Counted from the first letter of the stretch, positions 8,696-17,634 are shown. The stretch: DNA of 64,000 nt from Chryseobacterium sp. JJR-5R (GCF_034047335.1 NZ_CP139137.1:2852001-2916000); one strand, 5' to 3'. Notes: a model not told the origin generated them from the sequence alone. Numbers and translations are program-made.

Positions 8696-9194
8696 ACTAA
8701 AGTTGAAAGGCGTATGCTTAGCCTCTGTTTTATCAATAGCCCTTCTATCGTGTAACAATAAAAATTCAGAAATCATGAACAAAGAACATACAGCTTCTCT
8801 TTTCCCGAAAGGAAAAAAATTATCAAATGACTGGTTTACCGGCAATGCTTTTTTATCGCCTTTGGTAGCGAAAGATAAAAATAACGGATTCTCTGCCGGA
8901 GCCGTCACCTTTGAAAAAGGTGCAAGAACAAACTGGCATACGCATCCGAAAGGCCAAGTTCTGATGGTAACCGAGGGATCAGGGCTTTATCAGGAAAAAG
9001 GAAAGCCGGCACAGGCAATCACGAGGGGCGATGTGGTCAACATTCCCGAAAATACGGAACACTGGCACGGCGCTGCGGCAGATACCCCGATGACCCATAT
9101 CGCGATTACTAATTTTAAAGATGAGGTACAGGTAACATGGCTGAAACCGGTAACAGATGTAGAGTTTCACGATGCCAATAATCAAAGTAAATGA
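8682..9194 (+). CDS. Cupin-domain lipoprotein
   Basis: 170 residues. The N-terminus is a lipoprotein signal: a basic start, a hydrophobic stretch and the lipobox LLSC, giving a mature protein anchored at Cys-24. An alternative Met after the lipobox would yield a cytoplasmic form. The cupin barrel shows the metal-binding pattern NWHTHPKGQ...VTEG and later PENTEHWHGA. Cupins of this type resemble quercetinase/carboxymuconolactone-associated proteins, but the reaction is not predictable. The gene overlaps both neighbours (14 bases upstream, 4 bases downstream), so it is clearly part of the acyltransferase-cupin-hydrolase operon. Confidence 0.82.
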   Translation: MKIFKLKLKGVCLASVLSIALLSCNNKNSEIMNKEHTASLFPKGKKLSNDWFTGNAFLSPLVAKDKNNGFSAGAVTFEKGARTNWHTHPKGQVLMVTEGSGLYQEKGKPAQAITRGDVVNIPENTEHWHGAAADTPMTHIAITNFKDEVQVTWLKPVTDVEFHDANNQSK

Positions 9195-10258
9195 AGAAAA
9201 AACTCACACTGATCATGGCTGCCGCTTTATTATTATCAGGACAGCTATCGGCACAGACCGGACAGAAACCATTAAAAAATCCAAAGAAAATGAATGCAAC
9301 AGAACAGACAGAACATTATACATTCAAACTCAGTGATCAAGTAAGCCGCCAAAAAGTAAGCTTTAAAAACCGCTACGGAATTACGTTATCGGGAGATTTA
9401 TACCTTCCCAAAAATGCAGGGACCGGAGCATTACCGGCAGTTGCCATCAGCGGGCCTTTCGGAGCTGTGAAGGAACAGTCTTCAGGACTCTATGCCAGCC
9501 AGATGGCGGAGCGCGGCTTTGCAGCCATTGCATTTGACCCGTCTTACACAGGTGAAAGCAGCGGCAGCCCGAGAAATGTTTCTTCACCGGAAATCAATAC
9601 CGAAGATTTCAGCGCCGCCGTTGACTTTTTAGGACTTCAGCAGAATATAGACCGCAACAAAATCGGGATTATCGGGATCTGCGGCTTCGGAGGTTTTGCC
9701 TTAAATGCCACTGCTGCTGACAAACGGGTAAAAGCCGTAGCCACAACCAGCCTGTATGATATGACCAGGCTTATGTCCAAAGGATACAATGATACGGTTA
9801 GCCCGGAACAGCGCACGAAAACACTGGAAGACCTCAGCCGGCAGCGCTGGAAAGATGCCGAAAACGGAAAACCTGCCGGCGGCCCCCGTAATTTACCTGA
9901 AAAACTGAACGGTGATGAACCCCAGTTTGTGAAAGAATATTTCGATTATTACAGAACCTCTCGCGGTTTTCATCCGAATTCGGTAAATTCAAACGGAGCC
10001 TGGCTGGTCACCAATCCCCTGTCATTTATGAATATGCCCATCCTCACCTACGTTAAGGAAATATCGCCGAGGCCGATGCTTCTGATTGCCGGTGAACGCG
10101 CACACTCTCGTTATTTCAGTGAAGATATTTATAAAAATGCATCAGAACCGAAAGAATTAATGATTATCCCGCATGCCGTTCATGTAGACCTGTACGACAA
10201 AACGGAGGTGATCCCGTTTGACCGGCTGGAAAGCTTTTTCAGAACCCATCTGAAATAA
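9191..10258 (+). CDS. Secreted alpha/beta hydrolase with dienelactone hydrolase-like Cys nucleophile
   Basis: 355 residues. A signal peptide is visible (LTLIMAAALLLSGQLSAQ). The nucleophile elbow reads GICGFGG, the G-x-C-x-G form of dienelactone hydrolases rather than the common Ser. The late acidic/His residues fall around AGERAHSRYFSED and PHAVHVDLYD. It resembles the YcjY-type alpha/beta hydrolases that sit next to cupin and reductase genes. Probable role: hydrolysis of a small ester or lactone in the periplasm; the substrate is unknown. The start overlaps the cupin gene in an ATGA junction. Confidence 0.82.
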   Translation: MKKKLTLIMAAALLLSGQLSAQTGQKPLKNPKKMNATEQTEHYTFKLSDQVSRQKVSFKNRYGITLSGDLYLPKNAGTGALPAVAISGPFGAVKEQSSGLYASQMAERGFAAIAFDPSYTGESSGSPRNVSSPEINTEDFSAAVDFLGLQQNIDRNKIGIIGICGFGGFALNATAADKRVKAVATTSLYDMTRLMSKGYNDTVSPEQRTKTLEDLSRQRWKDAENGKPAGGPRNLPEKLNGDEPQFVKEYFDYYRTSRGFHPNSVNSNGAWLVTNPLSFMNMPILTYVKEISPRPMLLIAGERAHSRYFSEDIYKNASEPKELMIIPHAVHVDLYDKTEVIPFDRLESFFRTHLK

Positions 10259-10283
10259 CGATACCTCCTGCGTTTCCTTTATT

Positions 10284-10353
10284 ATCCCGGCCGGCCTTTT
10301 TGGTTTTGGCCGGGATCGTTAATTAATAGCGATTTGACAAAAAGAGTCAAATC
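10284..10353. terminator. Two adjacent hairpins between convergent genes
   Basis: ATCCCGGCC (10284-10292) pairs with GGCCGGGAT (10308-10316), a 9-bp GC-rich stem. GATTTGAC (10331-10338) pairs with GTCAAATC (10346-10353), 8 bp with a 7-base loop. They lie between the convergent hydrolase and AraC genes, where terminators are expected, although neither is followed by a strong T tract. Confidence 0.5.
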
Positions 10354-10369
10354 CAAGGGTTGCAAATAA

Positions 10370-11284
10370 TTAATTAAACGATTTCCTGAATTCCAAAGGG
10401 GAAAGGTTCGTCTTTGTTTTGAAAAGGCGGCTGAACGATTGCGGATGTTCAAAACCAAGCTGGTAGGCAATCTCTGCAACGGAGGAATCGGACGTGGAAA
10501 GTATTTCCTTTGCTTTTTCAATCATCTTACCGTGAATCAGCTGCTGGGCATTCTGCCCGGTATAGGATCGCAGCATGTCACTCAGGTAACCCGGTGAAAC
10601 ATTCAGCTTTTCCGAAAGGTTCTGAACGCTCATTGTCCCTTCAGCCATCGGGGTTCCGGCGCTGAAATACCCGTTAATAATATCTTCCAGCTTCTGCAGC
10701 AGATCGCTGTTGGCCGCTTTCCTTGTGATAAACTGGCGCTTGTAGAAACGGTTGCTGTAATTCAGCAGCAGCTCGATCTGGGAAACAATCACATCCTGGC
10801 TGAAATCATCAATCCTGCCGTTCAATTCGTCATTAATAATCCCGAAAATTGAAAAAACAGTCGATTTTTCCTTTTCAGACAGGTGCAGTGCTTCATTGGC
10901 TGCATATGAAAAGAACCCGAATTCCCTGATCTTCTTTGCCAGCGGATAAGAGAGAAGAAAATCCGGATGGATCAGCAGCAGATGGCCGGAACCGGCCTGG
11001 CCCAAAGGTGATTCAAACAGCTGGCTGGGCGCTGTAAATACCAGTCCGCCTTCACCGAAATCATAATGGTTCTGCCCGTACTTTGCTTTGCCGCAGAGAA
11101 GCACCTTGTATGCAACCTTATAGAAAGGCAGGACAATGGATGGCGGCAGCTTTCCTTCTTCTACCGTCATGTCTTTGATATCGATATAACTGACCAGCGG
11201 ATGCAATGGTTTGGGCAGACCGAAAACACGGTGAAAATCAGTCAGGGACTCAAATTTATAGAATGCCGTTTCTTCCTTTTTCAT
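10370..11284 (-). CDS. AraC family transcriptional regulator
   Basis: 304 residues. The N-terminal half carries the Bacteroidetes AraC pattern (DFHRVFGLPKPLHPLVSYID). The C-terminus has the double helix-turn-helix: LSEKLNVSPGYLSDMLRSYT and VAEIAYQLGFEHPQSFSRLF, ending NLSPLEFRKSFN. It is followed on its 5' side by the minus-strand SDR and NmrA genes, 73 bases away in the same orientation, so it may be their regulator and possibly the last gene of that transcript. Confidence 0.9.
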   Translation of the reverse strand: MKKEETAFYKFESLTDFHRVFGLPKPLHPLVSYIDIKDMTVEEGKLPPSIVLPFYKVAYKVLLCGKAKYGQNHYDFGEGGLVFTAPSQLFESPLGQAGSGHLLLIHPDFLLSYPLAKKIREFGFFSYAANEALHLSEKEKSTVFSIFGIINDELNGRIDDFSQDVIVSQIELLLNYSNRFYKRQFITRKAANSDLLQKLEDIINGYFSAGTPMAEGTMSVQNLSEKLNVSPGYLSDMLRSYTGQNAQQLIHGKMIEKAKEILSTSDSSVAEIAYQLGFEHPQSFSRLFKTKTNLSPLEFRKSFN

Positions 11285-11357
11285 AAAGTAAATGTAAGCA
11301 ATTTACAGATGGGAAGCTTCCCCGAAAAAGAAGCTTCCGCACACTGAGTTTCAGTTT

Positions 11358-12095
11358 CTACCAGGGACAATCTCCTGTTTCCGGATTGTGTTCTTCACTG
11401 ATGAATTTTCCTGTAGGCCCGTCATTACCTATCATAGCATACCTGGCAATACGCTTGCCGCCTTCATCAGCCGTTCCGGTACCGCGGTGATTATTGAAAT
11501 CAGTAGCCACAAAGCCGGGGCAGACGGCGTTTACCTTAAACGGCGTATCCCGTAATTCGTATGCCAGATCTATGGTGTACATATTAAGGGCTGCTTTGGA
11601 TGCAGGATAAACCGCAGCCTTGTGCGCATAATACTTCCAGTTGGGATCACTGTTTAACGTTAATGAACATCCGCTGGATGATACATTGACAATTCTTGGC
11701 TGCTCCGCATTTTTCAGCAGGTCGATAAATGCCTGGGTCACCCGTACCACACCGTATAAATTGGTATCAAAGACCGATTTGAACTGATCAATGGTGGCAT
11801 CAAACGGAGACTGCGGCCATCCGCCGTTGATCCCGGCATTGTTGATCAGGGCATCAAGCGTCCTGGTCTTTTTCCCTATAACTTCACGGGCTGAATGTAC
11901 AGACTCCGGATCGGTAACATCCAGCTGAACGGCTTCGGTATTTTCAAAACCTTCTTCTTTAAGTTGTTTCACAGCGGCATTCCCGTTTTCTGCCGTACGG
12001 GATCCGATAAAAACATAATATCCGTAACGGAGCATCTGACGCGCCGTTTCTAAACCGATGCCTTTATTCGCTCCGGTAATCAATACTTTTTTCAT
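11358..12095 (-). CDS. Short-chain dehydrogenase/reductase (SDR)
   Basis: 245 residues, classical SDR size. The cofactor motif TGANKGIGLETARQ is at residues 7-20, the NNAG motif at about 87 and the catalytic Tyr-Lys in YPASKAALNMYT at about 160, with an upstream Ser (VSSSG). It oxidises or reduces a carbonyl/alcohol with NAD(P)H in the cytoplasm. It starts 6 bases after the NmrA-like gene stop, so they are co-transcribed. The substrate is unknown. Confidence 0.9.
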   Translation of the reverse strand: MKKVLITGANKGIGLETARQMLRYGYYVFIGSRTAENGNAAVKQLKEEGFENTEAVQLDVTDPESVHSAREVIGKKTRTLDALINNAGINGGWPQSPFDATIDQFKSVFDTNLYGVVRVTQAFIDLLKNAEQPRIVNVSSSGCSLTLNSDPNWKYYAHKAAVYPASKAALNMYTIDLAYELRDTPFKVNAVCPGFVATDFNNHRGTGTADEGGKRIARYAMIGNDGPTGKFISEEHNPETGDCPW

Positions 12096-12101
12096 ATCTT
12101 A

Positions 12102-13010
12102 TTAATTTAACGAATGATAAATGCGTGCAAATTCTCCGGCAAAATCCGTGAGTTTGGTTTTTCCTAAAACCGGCCGGCTGCGGTAGTAATCTTCATATAA
12201 ACTTCCGCTTCGCTGGGCGGCCTGCATTTCCACAAAGCCTTTGGCAATCCATTCATTCATACCTGCGGCAAGCATTCCGGTGAGCATTTCCTCATCAGAG
12301 ACTATTTTCCACTTTAAATCCGGTTTGCCTATGGCCTTACCGATAACAGCAGCAATTTCGTTGGGTGAAACTTCATCGCTGGCAAGATAACGCACTGCTC
12401 TCCCTTCAAACGGCCGTTCCATTTCTTCTGCAATGGCCATTGCGATGTCAGACGGTGAAACCCAGGGTTCTTTCTGATCACCTCCATACCCCTGGATAAT
12501 CGCTCCCTGTGTCTTTATCATCTGTATAGATCTGAAAATATTGGTATAGAACCCAACAGGCCGCATAAATTTTATCGCTACATTATCCGGAAGCTGCCCC
12601 AGGATTTTTTCAACTTTGTGGTGAAGGTAAAGGCTGCCGGTCCCCTGATCCGTATGTGCCCCGATGCTGCTGAGGTGAACAATTTTTTCAACACCTGATC
12701 CTTCTATGGCAAGTTTGTAGTTGTGACCGATATTTTCAAACCCTGCCACAAAATCAACGCTGTTATCAAAGATGCTGCCTATGCCTTCCCATGCTTCCAT
12801 CAGGTATATGATATCCGCACCTCTGAAAGTTTCCGTTAAAAAGTCCGGATCCTGCATCGTCCCGATGGCTGCTTCTGCACCCAATGCCTCAATACCTGCC
12901 CTCCTTTCCGGTGTACTGCTTATGACTTTTATATGATGCCCTTTCTGTAATAACGCTGTTGCCAAGGGCTTTCCGATGTTTCCTAAGGATCCTGTAAGTA
13001 CAATATTCAT
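12102..13010 (-). CDS. NmrA-like NAD(P)-binding protein
   Basis: 302 residues. The N-terminal dinucleotide-binding loop GSLGNIGKPLATAL and the absence of a clear YxxxK catalytic pair fit the atypical SDR/NmrA group, which includes redox sensors and NAD(P)H-dependent reductases. HLSSIGAH is the conserved strand-loop of this family. It is the first gene of a minus-strand pair with the SDR and is divergent from the Crp-type gene at 13236, with a 225-base shared upstream region. Physiological role unknown. Confidence 0.87.
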   Translation of the reverse strand: MNIVLTGSLGNIGKPLATALLQKGHHIKVISSTPERRAGIEALGAEAAIGTMQDPDFLTETFRGADIIYLMEAWEGIGSIFDNSVDFVAGFENIGHNYKLAIEGSGVEKIVHLSSIGAHTDQGTGSLYLHHKVEKILGQLPDNVAIKFMRPVGFYTNIFRSIQMIKTQGAIIQGYGGDQKEPWVSPSDIAMAIAEEMERPFEGRAVRYLASDEVSPNEIAAVIGKAIGKPDLKWKIVSDEEMLTGMLAAGMNEWIAKGFVEMQAAQRSGSLYEDYYRSRPVLGKTKLTDFAGEFARIYHSLN

Positions 13011-13235
13011 ATGTCTTTATATTTATGGTACAAAGGTGTGAAACAGCACCGGGAATAAAATAACAGAATCGGGGAACTTTGTAACCTGAATGCCTCCGGG
13101 GTTGAACCTGAATGTAAATTATTCTAAAGATGCCGTCCATAAAATATCATTTCTGTAAACAGAAAGAAACCTTTACCTTTAAGCTATATTAAACATTAAA
13201 TAAAAGATCCCTTAAAAAATACTCCAGAATCATCC

Positions 13236-13799
13236 GTGGAAAAATTTGTAACATTTATTAAGACAATGGTCGGTATCGATGACACCGAGCTGAATATGGT
13301 ACTTTCAAAATGCAGGAAAAAAACGGTACCGAAAGGAAAACTGGTGCTGAAGAAAGGCCATATTGCCGGCCAGTATTTTTTTATTCTCTCAGGAGGCCTC
13401 CGGTTTTTTTATGAAGGCCAGGCCGGGGAAAATACAACCTGGGTGGTTTTTGAAAATGAATTCTTTACGGAAATATCAAGCCTGAATCCACAGAAACCTA
13501 CACGGTTCAATATCATAGCCATAGAAAATACGGAACTTATCGTCATCGATAAGAAAGACATGGATTTCCTGTATGGCTATATCCCGGTATGGCAGGAATT
13601 CGGCCGGAAAATCTGGGAAGAAACCTGTGTAAGGATGATTGATCAGATCTTAAAGTTCCAGACGCTTACGGCTGAAGAAAGATACCTGGAATTTGCCAGC
13701 ACACCTGAAATCCTCAGGAAAATTCCGGTGAAGCAGCTGGCAAGCGTGCTGGGCATTACCCCCAATGCGCTGAGCAGGATCAGAAAAAATATCCGGTAA
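13236..13799 (+). CDS. Crp/Fnr family transcriptional regulator
   Basis: 187 residues. An N-terminal cyclic-nucleotide-binding-type beta barrel is visible (KGKLVLKKGHIAGQYFFIL then GGLRFFYEG), followed by a dimerisation helix and a short C-terminal helix-turn-helix (VKQLASVLGITPNALSRIRK). No Fnr-type cysteine cluster is seen, so it is not an obvious oxygen sensor. Bacteroidetes have many such short Crp-like proteins. Its position between two oxidoreductase clusters suggests local regulation. Confidence 0.9.
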   Translation: MEKFVTFIKTMVGIDDTELNMVLSKCRKKTVPKGKLVLKKGHIAGQYFFILSGGLRFFYEGQAGENTTWVVFENEFFTEISSLNPQKPTRFNIIAIENTELIVIDKKDMDFLYGYIPVWQEFGRKIWEETCVRMIDQILKFQTLTAEERYLEFASTPEILRKIPVKQLASVLGITPNALSRIRKNIR

Positions 13800-13809
13800 G
13801 ACGTATTTT

Positions 13810-13853
13810 CTACCAGATGGTAGTTTTGCCGCTTCAAAGACCGGTTACCTTTG
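13810..13853 (+). promoter_or_regulatory. Full Bacteroidetes promoter with palindromic operator candidate
   Basis: TTTG at 13825-13828 (-33) and TACCTTTG at 13846-13853 (-7) are separated by 17 bases, a good match to the flavobacterial consensus. Immediately upstream lies a perfect palindrome CTACCA-GA-TGGTAG (13810-13823). The hydrolase ATG follows at 13875. The preceding Crp-type protein is the obvious candidate to bind the palindrome, but it could also be a 3' hairpin of the crp-like gene. Confidence 0.6.
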
Positions 13854-13874
13854 TATGATAAAATATAAAACGGC

Positions 13875-14804
13875 ATGAACGAAAATACAGACATCACGTT
13901 ACATGATTATTCCGATGAGGAACTGATCAAAAAATTTCCGGGATTTGAAAATAAATACATCCGCGTAAACGGTGTGAAGATCCATTATGTTGAAGGCGGC
14001 AGCGGCAAACCCCTGGTATGCCTGCCCGGCTGGCCCCAGACCTGGTATTCTTTACAGCCTGTTGCGATGCAGCTTGCCGGGAAATACCGGGTAATCATAG
14101 CAGACCTCAGGGGAATGGGGACTTCTGAAAAACCGGAATCGGGATATGATAAAAAAACAATGGCGGCTGATATCCGTGAGCTTGCCATCCGGCTCGGCCT
14201 GGAAAAAATTAACATTCTGGGCCATGATATCGGCGGAATGGTGGCCATGAGCTTTGCTTTCAATTATCCTGAACTGACTGAAAAGCTTATTGTCCTGGAC
14301 GGTTCCCATCCAAGTGCAGAGATGCTCCAGATGCCGTTGATCCCTTCCCCGGGAACTTTCAGCGAAAAGATGGATGCGAAAATCCCGTATGCCTGGTGGA
14401 TGGGCTTCAACCAGGTAAAAGGACTGCCTGAACAGTTGTTGGAAGGACGTTTCCATCTTTTGCAGGAATGGCTTTTCAAATATGTAATGATTGACGAAAG
14501 CAAGATGACCGGTCTTGAAAGAGGCGTATATGCAGCTGCCTATCATGACCGGGAAAGTATCAGGGCATCAAATGCATGGTATCAGGCCTTTAACCAGGAT
14601 ATTGAAGATGCAAAGCATTACCAACCATTAAAAATGCCGGTATTGGGAATCGGCAGTTACATCAGTTATAACTATATGAATATGGGGCTGCCGTATGTGG
14701 CTGCCGATGTTAAAGTCGTCGGGATCCCAGACAGCGGGCATTACCTGTTTGAAGAACAGCCGCAACAGGTGCTGGATATCGTATTGCCCTTTTTAGCCTC
14801 TTAA
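13875..14804 (+). CDS. Alpha/beta hydrolase, epoxide hydrolase / dehalogenase type
   Basis: 309 residues. The oxyanion-hole region LPGWPQTWYSL precedes the nucleophile elbow GHDIGGMVAM, where the nucleophile is Asp as in epoxide hydrolases and haloalkane/fluoroacetate dehalogenases. The catalytic His lies in DSGHYLFEEQP near the C-terminus. There is no signal peptide, so it is cytoplasmic. It is followed after 11 bases by the NmrA-like gene. Epoxide hydrolase versus dehalogenase cannot be settled from sequence by eye. Confidence 0.85.
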   Translation: MNENTDITLHDYSDEELIKKFPGFENKYIRVNGVKIHYVEGGSGKPLVCLPGWPQTWYSLQPVAMQLAGKYRVIIADLRGMGTSEKPESGYDKKTMAADIRELAIRLGLEKINILGHDIGGMVAMSFAFNYPELTEKLIVLDGSHPSAEMLQMPLIPSPGTFSEKMDAKIPYAWWMGFNQVKGLPEQLLEGRFHLLQEWLFKYVMIDESKMTGLERGVYAAAYHDRESIRASNAWYQAFNQDIEDAKHYQPLKMPVLGIGSYISYNYMNMGLPYVAADVKVVGIPDSGHYLFEEQPQQVLDIVLPFLAS

Positions 14805-14815
14805 AAAATATCAGA

Positions 14816-15712
14816 ATGAAAAAAACAATTTTAGTTGCCGGTGCAACAGGAAACCTGGGGTACAGGATCTGCAGGGAATTAATAAACCGCGGTGCCGGAG
14901 TAAGGGCTATCGTACGTACTTCCTCTGACACGGATAAGACAGAAGCCCTTGAGAAAATAGGAGTGGAAATTAAGTGTATCGACTTTAATGATACGGAAGC
15001 CATTGCAGAAGCATGCAGAGGAGTTAGCTGCGTAGTATCCGCACTGGCAGGCTTAAGCGATGTTATTGTAGACCTTCAGAAAAAAATTGCAGACGCAGCT
15101 GTAACAGCAGGCGTACCCAGATTTGTCCCTTCTGATTTCTGTACGGACTATACGCTTCTGAAAGAAGGCGAAAACAGGAATTTTGACCTGAGAAGGACCT
15201 TCAGAACATACATTGACAGCTTGCCGATACAGGTATCTTCCGTTTTCAATGGCTGCTTTGCGGATATTTTAAAATACAATACGCCGATCCTCAATTTAAA
15301 AGACAAAAGCATCGGTTACTGGGGAGATAAAGCCGACTGGAAGCTGGATTTTACCACCATGGATAATACGGCATCCTTTACAGCGGAAGCTGCACTGGAT
15401 GATCAGGCACCGAGGAATCTGCAGATTGCCAGCTTTCAGGTCAGCCCGGAAATGTTGTCGGAAGATGTAAAAGAAGTAAGCGGGCAGGAATTTAAAATTC
15501 ACCAGCTGTCCAGCCTGGAACATTTTGCCGAAGCTATAAAAAAACAGAGGGCCGAAGATCCCGCCGGTGAAAACGAGCTGTATGCCAAATTCCAGCAGGG
15601 GCAATATATGTATTCAATGTTTACGGCACAAAATAATGAACCGGCGAATAGCCGTTATGAAGGCATTTCATGGACTTCATGTAAAGACTATTTAAAGATC
15701 TTCCTGCGATAG
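14816..15712 (+). CDS. NmrA-like / isoflavone reductase-like NAD(P)-binding protein
   Basis: 298 residues. The Rossmann loop VAGATGNLGYRICREL and the following RxSSD cofactor-specificity segment place it in the NmrA/isoflavone reductase group. FVPSDFCTDY is the usual strand motif in this family. It is probably co-transcribed with the hydrolase at 13875. It likely reduces a small organic substrate or senses NAD(P) redox state; neither can be shown here. Confidence 0.87.
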   Translation: MKKTILVAGATGNLGYRICRELINRGAGVRAIVRTSSDTDKTEALEKIGVEIKCIDFNDTEAIAEACRGVSCVVSALAGLSDVIVDLQKKIADAAVTAGVPRFVPSDFCTDYTLLKEGENRNFDLRRTFRTYIDSLPIQVSSVFNGCFADILKYNTPILNLKDKSIGYWGDKADWKLDFTTMDNTASFTAEAALDDQAPRNLQIASFQVSPEMLSEDVKEVSGQEFKIHQLSSLEHFAEAIKKQRAEDPAGENELYAKFQQGQYMYSMFTAQNNEPANSRYEGISWTSCKDYLKIFLR

Positions 15713-15732
15713 TAAACATTATCAAGATAAAT

Positions 15733-15768
15733 TAAAATAAGGTGCTACAGATGCAGCACCTTATTTTA
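15733..15768. terminator. Strong bidirectional terminator hairpin
   Basis: TAAAATAAGGTGCT (15733-15746) is perfectly complementary to AGCACCTTATTTTA (15755-15768), a 14-bp stem with an 8-base loop, GC-rich at the tip and A/T-rich at the base, so it can work in both directions between the convergent NmrA and DUF1989 genes. Confidence 0.85.
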
Positions 15769-15869
15769 TACTCATGATATCAAGTCATATAAATCCTGTA
15801 AACCTTTCGGGATTATTGAGACTTGAAATATTTATTTTCAGCATTTTATTTTAAATATGCTGACTTGAA

Positions 15870-16466
15870 TTAGTCTTGTTGCATCTGAGGTTCCACCGCA
15901 TAACCGATCGGCTTGAAAGAATAGTTATTGGACATCTCTGCGGAACATGCCGTCATGCCTACGATTAAGTCCATTTTAGCTTCAATGACAATGTGGTCAC
16001 CAGCCTTGCTTTTTGGCGGCAGCACACTGATTTTACCGGTTTCGCCGTCTACCGCAACATGCATGAACACGTTAAAGCAGATGGGTATTTCATCCGGTGT
16101 TATTCCATAGGGCTCCAGTGCTTCACACAAGTTCCCGAAACAGCCGCGGTGCGGATGGGTATCACCGTAAATAATACGGAACGTATCAGCACTGCATGGG
16201 GTAAGTAGAAAATCATGACGGCCTACTGTATCTTCTATAATATCGAACATGATATTGCTGCGGTTAGAATAAAACGGGTTTCCTTTGGTAAGGAAAATAG
16301 TCTCCGCATAATCAATGGTTCTGCCTGAGGATAAATATTCTTTAGTATCATGTAGATTAAAGCAGATAAAATCGGATACCTGCTCTCCCTGGATATCGGT
16401 AATCATTAGTCGCTCCCCTTTCTTCAGGGTGAATGCAGCTCCGCTGCGTGGTGGTATGGTATTCAT
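15870..16466 (-). CDS. DUF1989 / urea carboxylase-associated family protein
   Basis: 198 residues. It shows the DUF1989 hallmarks: a start of the PPRSGAAFTLKKGERLMI type, GRTIDYAETIFLTKG, then LLTPCSADTF and the cysteine-containing GCFGNLCEAL. The C-terminus GMTACSAEMSN supplies another conserved Cys. Proteins of this family include the two subunits of carboxyguanidine deiminase, so nitrogen-rich guanidino or urea-like substrates are known for it. The start overlaps the stop of the upstream heme N-hydroxylase-like gene (ATGA), showing an operon. Being a single DUF1989 gene, it differs from the two-subunit deiminase. Confidence 0.85.
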   Translation of the reverse strand: MNTIPPRSGAAFTLKKGERLMITDIQGEQVSDFICFNLHDTKEYLSSGRTIDYAETIFLTKGNPFYSNRSNIMFDIIEDTVGRHDFLLTPCSADTFRIIYGDTHPHRGCFGNLCEALEPYGITPDEIPICFNVFMHVAVDGETGKISVLPPKSKAGDHIVIEAKMDLIVGMTACSAEMSNNYSFKPIGYAVEPQMQQD

Positions 16467-17152
16467 ATATTTTTAGGGATAAAAGGGCACTTCCAGCTGT
16501 TGTTATATTGCATACCGCTGTACTGATAGACTTCAGAGGCAGCCCCGAAATCCTGAAGCATCGGATTAATGGAACCGCTGAGGGCAACATCTTTTTTACG
16601 TACAATATTTTTCATTTTATCATAACGCTTAAGCTCCCTCAGTTCCTCAAACTGGGCATGGGGATTGAATACAAGTGCAGGATATTTAAAACGCCTTGCC
16701 GGACGGCTGCTTGACGGATTCAGGCCAATAATAAAAAAAGCCTCCTCCTTTAAACTGAAACTGAATAAATCTGATTGGGGATCTGCGCTTACTCTGCGGT
16801 CATAAGGGTAATCTGCGGCATCCAGGTCAGATAATGCCTGAAGGCGCATCCACATGAACTGTTCAAATAAAGCTTCATTAAGGCCTTCCGCTTCCGGGAA
16901 GATAATACATACGGTATGGAAATGATTGTCTGCGCTGCGGTATCCGTCTACAAATTCGTAAATAAAATCAAGAATCTGCCGATCGTCTTTCGGGCAGGCA
17001 ATATGACCTGCTACAAACAGTTTCATCTGGTCTTTGCTGAGTGCAGCCTTCGCAGCTACACAAGGAAATGAAGCGTCATCAACAAATGCTTTAAAAGCAT
17101 CTTCCGCAATCATTGCCTGATCTGGATTCTGTGTTAGTGTGATTGGTGTCAT
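16463..17152 (-). CDS. YqcI/YcgG family heme-dependent N-hydroxylase-like protein (GntA/DcsA-like)
   Basis: 229 residues, full length for the YqcI/YcgG family (PF08892). Recognisable segments in order: HTVCIIFPEAEGLNEALFEQ, MWMRLQALSDLDAADYPYD, FFIIGLNPSSSRPARRF, LVFNPHAQFEELRELKRYDKM, GSINPMLQDFG and QYSGMQYNNSWKCPF. Family members GntA and DcsA are heme enzymes that N-hydroxylate guanidino groups (L-enduracididine and arginine). A downstream DUF1989 gene overlapping by 4 bases supports guanidino-compound metabolism. Substrate and whether this makes a secreted compound or detoxifies one are unknown. Confidence 0.85.
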   Translation of the reverse strand: MTPITLTQNPDQAMIAEDAFKAFVDDASFPCVAAKAALSKDQMKLFVAGHIACPKDDRQILDFIYEFVDGYRSADNHFHTVCIIFPEAEGLNEALFEQFMWMRLQALSDLDAADYPYDRRVSADPQSDLFSFSLKEEAFFIIGLNPSSSRPARRFKYPALVFNPHAQFEELRELKRYDKMKNIVRKKDVALSGSINPMLQDFGAASEVYQYSGMQYNNSWKCPFIPKNI

Positions 17153-17532
17153 ATGCCCTTAAGTTCGCAAAGTTTGTGCCATGTATCGCCTTGTGGTATC
17201 TGTACCATATTAAACATGAATTTACAAATAACTGATAATCAATAAATTAAAATAATAACAATTTATGATGATTCTCCGGTATATAAAATTTATAACAGTT
17301 GTTGAATGTAGTATCTGTTTTCAAAATCCGTTATAATTTCTGATCCTCATTACACTGAAACCTGTTTAATTTTGTTTTGGGATAGATTTCTGCAGATGAT
17401 TTAATTCTTCATACTTTATCTGAATTGATCTGTTTAATCTAAAAAATCACCTTTAAAAAATTTTATGTGTTTCAATATTAAATTTAAACGTGCTTTACCG
17501 GATCAAATCAAAATTTTTCAATACTTTTACAG
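17153..17532. other. AT-rich intergenic region, no gene seen
   Basis: About 380 bases between the divergent N-hydroxylase operon and the TPP riboswitch. No open frame with coding character and no strong hairpin was found. It should contain both promoters, but no perfect -33/-7 pair stands out; AAACTTTG on the minus strand near 17168 is one mismatch from TAnnTTTG. Confidence 0.4.
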
Positions 17533-17634
17533 TATGCTTTAGGGGTATTCTGAAAAGAATTGAGACAGTCCCTTTGAACCTGATACGGCTTACACCGGCG
17601 TAGGGAAAAGCAATATGCCATTGTCTTTGATGGC
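17533..17634 (+). ncRNA. TPP riboswitch (THI box) with expression platform
   Basis: The core contains the hallmark CCCTTTGAACCTGATACGG (from 17570) followed by ACACCGGCGTAGGGA, with the closing P1 helix GCTTT (17536-17540) pairing with AAAGC (17607-17611), and the GGGGT and CTGA elements at 17542-17553. This is the conserved thiamine-pyrophosphate aptamer. Just after it, GCCAT (17617-17621) pairs with ATGGC (17630-17634), a candidate switching hairpin before the thiM start. Binding of TPP should turn the downstream salvage operon off. Confidence 0.95.
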
